NCBI RefSeq assembly: GCF_002885955.2
Contig: NZ_POQS01000002.1
Location: 915,215 to 979,214, forward strand
Source of the DNA: Achromobacter pulmonis
Lineage (GTDB): Bacteria > Pseudomonadota > Gammaproteobacteria > Burkholderiales > Burkholderiaceae_B
DNA length: 64,000 nucleotides
Direction of reading: 5' to 3'
Positions 16,868 to 23,899 of the stretch are shown piece after piece. Both the position numbers and the translations under genes were made by a program. Every line of letters starts with the position of its first letter. Position 1 is the stretch's first letter. A model generated the notes under the pieces. It was not told the DNA's origin, searched no databases, and saw only the letters and a list, made by a program, of their open reading frames with translations.

Positions 16868-17338
16868 TCAGCCCTGCTCCTGGCGCCCCTGGACCACCGC
16901 CTTGAACAAGTGCGCGACCGCCGCCGCGAACGCCTCGTCGAACCACGGATTGGCGCCGCTGACCGCGACCACGATGCCGTCCATCGCCACGCTGCCCCAG
17001 ACCCGCGTGTCCTTGGCGTGCAGCAGGTGCGGCCGCAGCGCCAGGACCTCATGGCTGGACAGGCCGGTGCGCCAGCTCAGGCGCGCCTTGCCGCGCGCAT
17101 AGGCGCCGTAGTCGGCGTCCCATTGTTCAGGATCGCCGATGCTTTCCTGGTACAGGATGGCGTCGGCGAAATCGCAGGCGCCGGGGCGCGCCAGCGGATT
17201 CATGATCACCACATGGAAAAAACCGCTCTCGCCCACCCGCGGGTCGGCGCGCGCGGCCTCCAGCATGGGCAGCGCCAGGCGCACGGCCTGGGCGGCCGCG
17301 TCGCGCTCCCAGTAGGCGGCCAGGGGTATGGGGTTCAT
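16868..17338 (-). CDS. Conserved-looking protein of unknown function
   Basis: A 156-residue soluble protein that I do not recognise. It has no signal peptide or membrane segment. Notable segments are GFFHVVIMNPLARPGACDF and DADYGAYARGKARLSWRTG, plus a C-terminal helix with AFAAAVAHLFKAVV. The second of two possible ATGs (17338) is chosen because GGAGG lies 6 nt upstream of it but overlaps the first too closely. It sits between a GT2 gene and the ABC-receiver gene in the same orientation and probably in the PIG-L operon. Confidence 0.6.
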   Translation of the reverse strand: MNPIPLAAYWERDAAAQAVRLALPMLEAARADPRVGESGFFHVVIMNPLARPGACDFADAILYQESIGDPEQWDADYGAYARGKARLSWRTGLSSHEVLALRPHLLHAKDTRVWGSVAMDGIVVAVSGANPWFDEAFAAAVAHLFKAVVQGRQEQG

Positions 17339-17361
17339 GGGCATCCTCCGTTTGGCAGGCG

Positions 17362-18273
17362 CTAGCGCCGCGTGGCGCGAGCCGCGCGCAAGTCGCGTTC
17401 CCGGGGAAACCGTCCCCGCCAGACCTGTTCGAGCCGCTCGCAGACGGCCGCGTCCAGCGGCCGGCGACGGGCGCGGATCAGCCGCCAGCCCGCCAGCGCG
17501 TCGCGGCAGGCCCGCGCCCTGGCGGCCCAGCCCGGCAGCGCGCGCAGGGCCGCCACGCTGCGCGCCAGCGCCAGCCTCGCGGGCAGGCGCAGCCATGCCG
17601 TCCACAGCGCGTTGCGCGCCAGCATCCGGCGGCGCAATGGCCGGTCCCGCGCCGCCGAAGGCCAATGATGCACGCGCAGCTGCGGCGCGTAGGCGATCCG
17701 ACCGCCCCGCGCCATGATGTCCATGGCCAGCAGCTCTTCCTCGCCGCCGATGAACAGCGCCTCCCAATAGCCGCCCGCCTGCACAAAGGCGGCGGTCCGC
17801 ATGACGCAGGCGCCCGCCATGAAGCCCGTCAGCTCCGGCCCGACCCCGGCGATGGCCGGCAGCGGGCTGTCGGCCATCGCCGCGCAGGCCGGGTCGGTTC
17901 TTTCTTCCGGCCCCACCGCGATGCCGGCATTGAGCACCGCCACCTCGGGATGCGCGTCCAGCAGGTCCGCGGCCAGTTCCAGCGCGCCGGCGGCCCACCA
18001 GGTGTCGTCGTCGCAGAACGCCACATACGGGGTCGCGACCCGCGCCACGCCCAGGTTGCGCCCGGCCGCGCCCAGATTGGCGCCGGCCTGGATCAGCACC
18101 GCATGGGGAAACGCCTGCGCCACGCGCGCCGCGGTCCCGTCGGTGCTGCCGTTGTCGACCACGAACAGCGGATGATGGCCAGGCAGCCGGCGCAAGCTGC
18201 GGCACAGTTCCTCGCAGCGGTTATGGGTCAGCACCACGACGGATACGCGGGGCGATATGGCCGGGTCGCTCAC
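17362..18273 (-). CDS. Glycosyltransferase family 2
   Basis: A 303-residue GT-A enzyme. It has VSVVVLTHNRCEEL at the N-terminus, VVDNGSTDGTAA, FCDDDTWWAAGALE with the DxD-type metal motif, and GGEEELLAMDIMARG with the acidic catalytic-base region. It begins with GTG inside a GTGA overlap with the PIG-L gene stop, so the two are translated together. The C-terminus is Arg-rich and may lie against the membrane. Likely to act on the sugar that the PIG-L enzyme deacetylates. Confidence 0.82.
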   Translation of the reverse strand: MSDPAISPRVSVVVLTHNRCEELCRSLRRLPGHHPLFVVDNGSTDGTAARVAQAFPHAVLIQAGANLGAAGRNLGVARVATPYVAFCDDDTWWAAGALELAADLLDAHPEVAVLNAGIAVGPEERTDPACAAMADSPLPAIAGVGPELTGFMAGACVMRTAAFVQAGGYWEALFIGGEEELLAMDIMARGGRIAYAPQLRVHHWPSAARDRPLRRRMLARNALWTAWLRLPARLALARSVAALRALPGWAARARACRDALAGWRLIRARRRPLDAAVCERLEQVWRGRFPRERDLRAARATRR

Positions 18274-18992
18274 GCCCGCGGCTCCTCGCCGCCGGCTACC
18301 CGCCAGTAGCTCTCGGCCTGTGCGCCGGCGTCGGGCAGGCCGCCCAGGCCGCGCAGTTGCGACGCATAGGCCGACACCGCGTCGGCCTTGCCGGCCAGGT
18401 CGGTCTTCAGCGGCGCGGGCGTCGCCATCACGCCGCGGGCGCGCAGCTGCGCCAGCCGCGCCTGCACCGCGCCCGGCCGCTTACGGTAAGGCACATCCTC
18501 GTAAAAAAACCAGGACAGGCCCGGACAGGCCCGCGAGGCGTCCAGCCCCGCGTCGCTGACCCGGACGTGATCGTCATGGAACAGGCCCAGCGGCAGCGCC
18601 ACCCGATCCGCGCCCAGCCCCGCCAACACGCGCACCAGGCTGTCGGCCAACTGCGCCTGGCCGTCCGGCGGCTGCTCGCCATACTGGGAATCCACGAAAC
18701 CCAGGCCCAACCCCATGCAGCCGACCTGCGCCAACGCCAAGCGGTCCTCGGCCAGGCGCGCCGCCATCGCATCGGCCGCGGTCGGGAATCCGCAACGGCG
18801 GTCCCAGTCGGTGGACATGTGCGCGGCTTGCGGCAAGCCTGTGTAAGCGGTGATCACGACGCTGCCCGGGTGCGCGCGCAGCAGGCCGGCGCAGCTGAAG
18901 ACCGCATCGTCCAGGTGCGGCGAAACCACGACGAAGGCGCCGGGCAGGCAGCGCGGCTCGCCAACGGCGGGATGGACGGCAGGCGTTTCCAT
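18270..18992 (-). CDS. PIG-L family deacetylase
   Basis: A 240-residue zinc deacetylase of the LmbE/MshB/PIG-L type, expected to remove an N-acetyl group from an amino sugar. The metal-binding motifs are SPHLDDAVFS (PHxDD) near residue 27 and the later FHDDH. The start at 18992 gives normal family length. An upstream in-frame ATG near 19059 is ruled out if the sigma-54-like promoter at 19030-19043 is real, since it would lie upstream of the transcript. First gene of a run continuing into a GT2, an unknown gene and the ABC-receiver fusion. Confidence 0.8.
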   Translation of the reverse strand: METPAVHPAVGEPRCLPGAFVVVSPHLDDAVFSCAGLLRAHPGSVVITAYTGLPQAAHMSTDWDRRCGFPTAADAMAARLAEDRLALAQVGCMGLGLGFVDSQYGEQPPDGQAQLADSLVRVLAGLGADRVALPLGLFHDDHVRVSDAGLDASRACPGLSWFFYEDVPYRKRPGAVQARLAQLRARGVMATPAPLKTDLAGKADAVSAYASQLRGLGGLPDAGAQAESYWRVAGGEEPRA

Positions 18993-19029
18993 GGGATTGC
19001 GCGACGGATCGAAGATGGGCAGCGCACCA

Positions 19030-19043
19030 GCAACCGCCGTGCC
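19030..19043 (-). promoter_or_regulatory. Sigma-54-like promoter of the PIG-L operon
   Basis: The minus strand reads GGCACGGCGGTTGC followed by T, an excellent match to the RpoN consensus. It ends 37 bp before the PIG-L start. A second site on the other strand begins 45 bp away. Confidence 0.6.
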
Positions 19044-19087
19044 GCGCATGGCGCGCATCAAAAAATGCCGCGCCGCTGGCGCGGGTG

Positions 19088-19101
19088 GGCATGGCGCTTG
19101 C
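19088..19101 (+). promoter_or_regulatory. Sigma-54-like promoter for the secreted Pro-rich protein
   Basis: GGCATGGCGCTTGC, with GG-N10-GC spacing, ends 38 bp before the ATG at 19140. It is divergent from the site at 19030. Confidence 0.55.
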
Positions 19102-19139
19102 GGAACTTCGCCGACCATTCCCACGCAAGGAGCGTACAC

Positions 19140-19493
19140 ATGAAGATCCGAGTTCTCACCCATGCACTGGCCCTGGCCGTCGGACTGGCCTCGAGCGTGG
19201 CCCTGGCCCAGTCCGCCACGCCCACCTCGCCGTCCAACACGCCGAACGACAGCACCGCCGTGCCGCCCAACCAGCCGGTGCCGCCGGGACAGAAGGCGCC
19301 CGCGCCCAACGCCGGCTCGACCACGCCGACCAACCCGCCCAACCTGGACAGGCATGACCAGATGAAGTCCGACAAGCACATGAAAAATGGCAAATCGGAG
19401 CGCCGCCGGGAGCCCAACGAGAACGTGCCCGCCACGCCGGGCAGCGGCGCCACGCCGCCTCCGGGCTACCCCAACACCGGCGGCTCGAAGTAA
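19140..19493 (+). CDS. Small secreted Pro/Thr/Asn-rich protein
   Basis: A 117-residue product with a clear signal peptide (MKIRVLTHALALAVGLASS, cleavage after ALA near residue 23). A low-complexity mature part follows, rich in Pro, Thr, Ser and Asn, with a central charged patch (DRHDQMKSDKHMKNGKSERR) and a Gly/Pro tail. No Cys, no domain. AAGGAG upstream supports the start. Expected in the periplasm or outside; function unknown. It resembles the truncated secreted protein at 63651 in layout and in having a sigma-54-like promoter. Confidence 0.65.
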   Translation: MKIRVLTHALALAVGLASSVALAQSATPTSPSNTPNDSTAVPPNQPVPPGQKAPAPNAGSTTPTNPPNLDRHDQMKSDKHMKNGKSERRREPNENVPATPGSGATPPPGYPNTGGSK

Positions 19494-19509
19494 GCCGCGG
19501 CAGCGGCCC

Positions 19510-19535
19510 CGGGGCGGCTCCTACGTGCCGCCCCG
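19510..19535. terminator. Hairpin between convergent genes
   Basis: A 9-bp perfect stem (CGGGGCGGC / GCCGCCCCG) with an 8-nt loop lies between the ends of the secreted-protein gene and the CBS gene. There is no U-run, so it is a candidate bidirectional stop or mRNA-end structure only. Confidence 0.35.
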
Positions 19536-19541
19536 CCCGCT

Positions 19542-19967
19542 TCAGCGCGCCGGCTGCGACGGCTGCGACACCTCGGCCAGCGTATTGCCCGCCGCCCCGG
19601 CCTTGGCCGCTATGTCCCCCAGCGAGACCACGCCGACCAGCTGCTTGTTGCGGTCGAGCACCAGCACGCGCCTGACCTGTTCGCTCTCCATCAGCCCCTT
19701 GGCCGTCTCGACGGTGTCGTCGTCATAGCACCATATCGGCCGTTCCGACATTGCGTCGTTCACACTGGCGGTATCCGGGGCGACCCCGCGCGCCGTGCAG
19801 CGCACGGTGATGTCCCGGTCGGTAATGACCCCGACCAGGCGCCGGCCGTCGCAGATGGGCAGCTCGCCCACGTCCAGGTCGGCCATGAGTTCGGCGGCGC
19901 GCCTCACGGTCTCTCCTTCGGAGAGATAGGCCGGTTCGGCGGTCATGATTTCTGAAAGGCGTGTCAT
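19542..19967 (-). CDS. Two-CBS-domain protein
   Basis: A 141-residue soluble protein made of a CBS pair. The first repeat is MTAEPAYLSEGETVRRAAELM...LVGVITDRDI (about 8-55) and the second MSERPIWCYDDDTVETAKGLM...LVGVVSLGDI (about 73-122). CBS pairs bind adenine nucleotides and usually regulate other proteins. Stand-alone forms are often stress-linked in environmental proteobacteria. The start has no strong Shine-Dalgarno but fits the fold, and a sigma-54-like site lies 61 bp upstream. Partner unknown. Confidence 0.85.
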   Translation of the reverse strand: MTRLSEIMTAEPAYLSEGETVRRAAELMADLDVGELPICDGRRLVGVITDRDITVRCTARGVAPDTASVNDAMSERPIWCYDDDTVETAKGLMESEQVRRVLVLDRNKQLVGVVSLGDIAAKAGAAGNTLAEVSQPSQPAR

Positions 19968-20028
19968 GGCAATCTCCGGTAAGCCCGGCCGCCCGGAACG
20001 GCGGCCGGCGACATGAGATTGCCTGTCA

Positions 20029-20042
20029 GCAACCGCCGTACC
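20029..20042 (-). promoter_or_regulatory. Sigma-54-like promoter for the CBS gene
   Basis: The minus strand reads GGTACGGCGGTTGC followed by T. It has one mismatch at -24 (GGTACG for GGCACG) and a perfect TTGCT. It ends 61 bp before the CBS start. Confidence 0.45.
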
Positions 20043-20051
20043 GCCGGCGGC

Positions 20052-20204
20052 TTACTGCAGCCACTGCACCAGCACGCCGACGAAGAACAGCACCGCCACG
20101 GCGGCCAGCCAGAACGCCAGCATGGCCCAGGGGCCGCGCGCCTTGCGAGTGCGGGCGCGCTTGCGGGATTCGCTTGAAGGAACCTGCGGATCGGGGGTAG
20201 ACAT
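20052..20204 (-). CDS. Small one-helix membrane protein
   Basis: A 50-residue protein with a polar, basic N-terminus (MSTPDPQVPSSESRKRARTR) and one C-terminal membrane helix (PWAMLAFWLAAVAVLFFVGV). It is expected to be an inner-membrane protein with its N-terminus in the cytoplasm by the positive-inside rule. AGGAG lies about 11 bp upstream of the ATG and a sigma-54-like site 35 bp upstream. No family recognised. It is too short to be certain, but the promoter, ribosome site and hydrophobic profile agree. Confidence 0.55.
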   Translation of the reverse strand: MSTPDPQVPSSESRKRARTRKARGPWAMLAFWLAAVAVLFFVGVLVQWLQ

Positions 20205-20239
20205 ATCGGCCGCTCCTGAAAGGAGATATTGCAGTTTCA

Positions 20240-20253
20240 GCATGGCCTGTGCC
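20240..20253 (-). promoter_or_regulatory. Sigma-54-like promoter for the 50-residue membrane protein
   Basis: The minus strand reads GGCACAGGCCATGC. The -24 half is near-perfect; -12 is ATGC for TTGC. It ends 35 bp before the ATG at 20204. Confidence 0.45.
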
Positions 20254-20259
20254 CAAGGC

Positions 20260-20646
20260 CTAGGCGCCGAGCCAGCGCCACGCGGCCACCGCCAGTCCGA
20301 TCCACAGCGCCACGACCAGCGCCGCGCCGGCCTTGCTGGCCGGCTTGGCACCGCGGGCCTGCATCCATTCCTCAGCCTGGCGCCGGCAGTCCGCCAGCAC
20401 CGGCGGCGGCAGCAAGCGGATGGCCAGCCAGATCAGCGCCGGCAGCAGCAACACGTCGTCCAGATAGCCCAGCACCGGTATGAAATCCGGGATCAGGTCG
20501 ATGGGGCTGAGCGCATAGGCCACCACGAAAATCCCCAGCGCCTTCGCATACCAGGGCGTATCCGGATGCCTGCCCGCGAACCACAGCGTCACGCCATCCC
20601 GCTTGATCCGCCTGGCCCAGGCCTTCAGGGTACTGTTGAAACTCAT
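20260..20646 (-). CDS. DUF1232 (YkvA-type) membrane protein
   Basis: A 128-residue inner-membrane protein. The DUF1232 core is clear: [37 protein letters not shown] at about 38-74, with the invariant SPIDLIPD and GYLDD. A further hydrophobic segment closes the C-terminus ([18 protein letters not shown]). Family function is unknown. It lies in the cluster of small stress-type genes, but I found no sigma-54-like site directly upstream. Confidence 0.85.
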   Translation of the reverse strand: MSFNSTLKAWARRIKRDGVTLWFAGRHPDTPWYAKALGIFVVAYALSPIDLIPDFIPVLGYLDDVLLLPALIWLAIRLLPPPVLADCRRQAEEWMQARGAKPASKAGAALVVALWIGLAVAAWRWLGA

Positions 20647-20813
20647 GATTCGGGCGCCGTTTTCCTTCTAGGACCGATAGGCCGCTGAGCCGCCCATTTC
20701 TTGATATCGGTCAACTGACAGGCGGCGGCAATGCAACTACGCTCGACTCTAACCGATACGCGAGTACGAAGGGAGCAACCCTGCCAAGGGTCTGAGGAAG
20801 CGCGAATCGGCCA

Positions 20814-20850
20814 GAAGCCCCGGTCTGTCCATCTCCGGATCCGGGGCTTC
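20814..20850. terminator. 10-bp perfect hairpin in the 20647-20885 gap
   Basis: GAAGCCCCGG (20814-20823) pairs with CCGGGGCTTC (20841-20850) around a 17-nt loop. It lies just past the end of the minus-strand dehydrogenase gene. There is no T-run on either side, so termination is a guess. The rest of this 239-bp gap shows nothing else I can name. Confidence 0.35.
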
Positions 20851-20885
20851 GCTCTGTCTGGAGGACGGAAAAAGGGAAAACCCGA

Positions 20886-21800
20886 TCAGCCCGGCTTCCA
20901 TCCTTCCGGAACGCGCGCCCGGTCGATATGGGCCAACTGGCACAGCGCATCGGCAATACACGAAAAATCCTGCCCGCCGAATTCCGCCGCCCGCGCCAGG
21001 CTGAACGACTCGTGCACCGCGGCCGCCACCGGCATGGGAACCCTGGACGCATGCGCGGCGGCCAGCACCAGGGACATATCCTTGTGGGCCAGGTCTATCG
21101 TAAAGCCCGGCTCGGTCCGCCCGATCAGCACCTTGTTGGGAAAGTTCATTCGGAGCTGGCCGTTGGTGGCCGACGTCCCGTACAGCACTTGCAGCGTCTT
21201 GGTGATGTCCAGCCCGAAACGCTGCGACAGGGCCAGCGCCTCGCCATTGATCTGGCACAGCGAAACGGCCACGAAATTATTGACCAGCTTGGTCCGCCCG
21301 CCCGAACCGACCGGGCCGCAGTGATAAATCGTGGTGCCCATCGCTTCCAGCAGCGGCTTGACGCGCTGAAACTGCGCATCGCCGGCCCCCACCATGAACA
21401 GGGACTCGCCGCGGTCGGCATGCTCGGCCAGCCGGCCGACCGGCGCATCGACCCAGTGCAGGTCCTGCGCCGTCGCCAGCGCATGCAGCCTGTCGGTCGC
21501 CAGCGGATCGATCGTGCTCATGTCCATGATCAGCGCGCCGGCCCTGGCGTGCGCCAGCACGCCGTCCTCGCCCAGCACCACGGCCTCCACTTCCTTGGAC
21601 GAAGGCAGCATCGTGATGACGATGCCACACGCGCGCGCCAGCTCCGCCACGTCCCGGGCCTGGACGGCCCCGGCGGCGACCAGTTCCTGCGCGGCCTGGG
21701 GGTTGATATCCAGCACGAGCAGGTCGAACCCGGCCTTGCGCAGATTCAACGCCATCGACTTGCCCATGCGGCCAAGGCCGATAAAGCCTATCTTCTCCAT
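20886..21800 (-). CDS. Beta-hydroxyacid dehydrogenase (3-hydroxyisobutyrate dehydrogenase family)
   Basis: A 304-residue NAD(P)-dependent oxidoreductase. The Rossmann motif GFIGLGRMGKSMALNL is at residues 4-19. The substrate-binding DAPVGRLAEHADRG corresponds to the family's D-A-P-V-S-G segment. GGRTKLVNNF carries the catalytic Lys. Close relatives are 3-hydroxyisobutyrate dehydrogenase and tartronate semialdehyde reductase, but the substrate cannot be fixed. The DAPVG region lacks the usual SGG, which points away from a standard MmsB. GAGAGG precedes the ATG. Downstream of a binding protein in the same direction, so possibly linked to uptake of an organic acid. Confidence 0.8.
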   Translation of the reverse strand: MEKIGFIGLGRMGKSMALNLRKAGFDLLVLDINPQAAQELVAAGAVQARDVAELARACGIVITMLPSSKEVEAVVLGEDGVLAHARAGALIMDMSTIDPLATDRLHALATAQDLHWVDAPVGRLAEHADRGESLFMVGAGDAQFQRVKPLLEAMGTTIYHCGPVGSGGRTKLVNNFVAVSLCQINGEALALSQRFGLDITKTLQVLYGTSATNGQLRMNFPNKVLIGRTEPGFTIDLAHKDMSLVLAAAHASRVPMPVAAAVHESFSLARAAEFGGQDFSCIADALCQLAHIDRARVPEGWKPG

Positions 21801-21838
21801 TGCCTCTCTCCTCGTTGCGAAATCCGGACAGCGCGCTT

Positions 21839-23056
21839 TCAGCTCTTGTTCTTGAGGTAGGGACACTCGCTTTCCGAAATCGGCGCGAAGGCGTCCTTGC
21901 CCGATATCACCTTGATGACCTTGGCGATATCCCATTCGCTCTTCGACTCAGACGGCCGCTTGACCTGCGCCATGTACATGTCATGCACCAGCAGGCCGTC
22001 GTCTCGCAGGGTTGCGTTGCGCGCGAACATATCGTCGACCGGCGTCTCGCGCAGCTTCGCCATCACCTTGTCGCGATCGAAACTGCCCACCGCCTTGGCC
22101 GCCTTCAGATAATTCAAGGTCGCCGAATACGTGGCCGCCTGCACCATGCTGGCCTGCGCGTTGTGCTTGGCGAAGAAGCGCTTGGACCATTCACGCGTGC
22201 GGTCGTCGAAATCCCAGTAGAAGCCGGTGGTGTACTTCACGCCCTGCACGGCATCCAGCCCCAGGGCCTTGATGTCCGAGTCGAAAATCAGCAGGGGCAC
22301 CACCTTCTGCCCGGCGTCGATGACGCCGAACTCCTTGGCCTGCCTGAGCGCGTTGGTGGCGTCCCCGCCCGTATTAGCCAGCACGATCACCTTGGCGCCC
22401 GAGGCCTGGGCCTGCAGGATGTAGGAAGAAAAATCGCCGCTGTTCAAAGGATGCTTCACCGTGCCCACGACCTTGCCGCCGCCCTTGAGCAGCACCTTCG
22501 TGGAATCGGCCTGCAGCATGTGGCCGAACGCATAATCGGCCGTGATGAAATACCAGCTGTCGCCCTGCTCGGCCAGCGTCGCCGTGGCGCTGGCCGCGGC
22601 GATCGCCTGCGTATCGTACGACCAGTGCGTGCTGTAGGGAGAACAGTTCTTGTTGGTAATGGCAGAGGTCGCCGTGCCCGTGTTCATGATGACGAAGTCC
22701 TTCTCCGCCAGCAGATTCTGGACCGCCAGCCCCGTCGCCGAGCCCAGCACATCCGTCATCATGACCACGCCGTCGCGGTCCACCCACTCCCGCGCCCGCG
22801 CCGCGGCCACATCGGGCTTGTTCAGGTGGTCCGCCGACAACACCTTGATGGGACGCCCGAATATCTCGCCGCCGAAGTCGTCCACCGCCATCTGGGCCGC
22901 CACCACCGACCCGCGCCCTCCGATCTGCGAGTACAGGCCGGACATGTCGGTCATCACGCCTATGTTCACCGGCTTGGGCGACTGCGCCTGCGATACCCCC
23001 GCCATCGACAAACCCGCGGCCAGCGCAATCACCTTCACTTTGTTGCTAAAGCCCAT
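21839..23056 (-). CDS. Periplasmic binding protein of branched-chain amino acid type (Peripla_BP_6)
   Basis: A 405-residue solute receptor with a signal peptide (1 to about 24, cleaved after SQA). It has the typical start VNIGVMTDMSGLYSQIGG, followed by AAQMAVDDFGG and later ADYAFGHMLQ. Close in style to receptors for aromatic or short organic acids rather than leucine. No permease or ATPase genes follow, so it relies on a transporter elsewhere or is an orphan. The dehydrogenase gene begins 38 bp downstream, suggesting a two-gene unit. Confidence 0.85.
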   Translation of the reverse strand: MGFSNKVKVIALAAGLSMAGVSQAQSPKPVNIGVMTDMSGLYSQIGGRGSVVAAQMAVDDFGGEIFGRPIKVLSADHLNKPDVAAARAREWVDRDGVVMMTDVLGSATGLAVQNLLAEKDFVIMNTGTATSAITNKNCSPYSTHWSYDTQAIAAASATATLAEQGDSWYFITADYAFGHMLQADSTKVLLKGGGKVVGTVKHPLNSGDFSSYILQAQASGAKVIVLANTGGDATNALRQAKEFGVIDAGQKVVPLLIFDSDIKALGLDAVQGVKYTTGFYWDFDDRTREWSKRFFAKHNAQASMVQAATYSATLNYLKAAKAVGSFDRDKVMAKLRETPVDDMFARNATLRDDGLLVHDMYMAQVKRPSESKSEWDIAKVIKVISGKDAFAPISESECPYLKNKS

Positions 23057-23250
23057 CTTCGTCTCCCCGCTTTGTTGGCAGTCATGAGTGCTTTGCTACA
23101 TCGGCAATCTATTGCGGCCGCCTGACGCATCACTGCGCAATGGCGGCGAGGTAACTCAGCGCGCATTCTGCGAACAACGGGGAGCTTTGTCTAATACAGA
23201 AACAACGGGGTGGCGATAGCGGAACGGTATCGTGGGAAAAGGGTTTTCAG

Positions 23251-23679
23251 CTAACCGCGATACGGCCGCTCCCCGATCAAGGCGGAAAATCGCAGCAGAT
23301 AACCGTCGGGGTCCTGCACCAGGAACTCGCGCACACCCGATTCCGTGCCGCCGCTGCGGTACCACCGTTCCGAAACCCCTTCGAACAGCGGCCAGCGCGC
23401 CGCCGCCAAGGCCTCGAGCACGGGTTCCACGGCAGGCACCTTGATTTCGAGATTCATGCCGCGCCCGCGCGGCGCCTCCAGCGGCGCGACCACCCAATAG
23501 CCGTCGCCGCGCACTTCGACCAGCATGACCTGGGCCCCGCCCAGATCCAGATAGACGAATCCTTCCGCGTCGCGGCTGTAAGCGACGGAAAATCCGCAGA
23601 GGTCGATCCAGAATTTCTTGCTCGCTTCCAGGTTGGAGACGAGCAACTCGGGCACGAGCTGCGCGCGGCGCAATTCCAT
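23251..23679 (-). CDS. Glyoxalase/bleomycin-resistance fold protein
   Basis: A 142-residue single-domain VOC-superfamily protein. It has two beta-alpha-beta-beta-beta modules: VPELLVSNLEASKKFWIDLCGFSV...LDLGGAQVMLVE, then MNLEIKVPAVEPVLEALAAARWPLFE...EFLVQDPDGYLLRF. The metal-site Glu near the end of the first module (MLVE) is present; the equivalent first His is not obvious. Members include bleomycin-binding proteins, glyoxalases and dioxygenases, so the activity is undetermined. GGAAAG before the ATG supports the start. Confidence 0.78.
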   Translation of the reverse strand: MELRRAQLVPELLVSNLEASKKFWIDLCGFSVAYSRDAEGFVYLDLGGAQVMLVEVRGDGYWVVAPLEAPRGRGMNLEIKVPAVEPVLEALAAARWPLFEGVSERWYRSGGTESGVREFLVQDPDGYLLRFSALIGERPYRG

Positions 23680-23899
23680 GGTGCTTTCCTTTTTCAGGCT
23701 GGCGGCAGCCCTGCTGCCCCCCTGGCGTCCGCGCAGATGATAGCGGCATTTCCTGCCCGGATTCGAATAGAAACCGCAATCCTCCCCCGTCGTACGGTGT
23801 GGCGGAACGGCAACAAACCTGCGAATACCCGACTCTTTGCCGGCGCCCGATCGATGAGTCAGACCCTGCTGCGGTAAAAATTGAGATCTCCCATCAAGT

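Noticed and set aside
18993..19379. Upstream extension of the PIG-L gene to a 369-residue product
   Set aside because: The added residues are low-complexity, overlap the divergent secreted-protein gene, and lie upstream of the likely promoter at 19030.
20026..20256. A 76-codon minus-strand frame overlapping the one-TM protein
   Set aside because: Arg/Gly-rich, no ribosome site; the 50-codon frame with a membrane helix, ribosome site and promoter is better.
20647..20760. A sigma-54 site before DUF1232
   Set aside because: Only GC-rich GG-N10-GC with no TTGC or GGCAC was found, which is expected by chance here.
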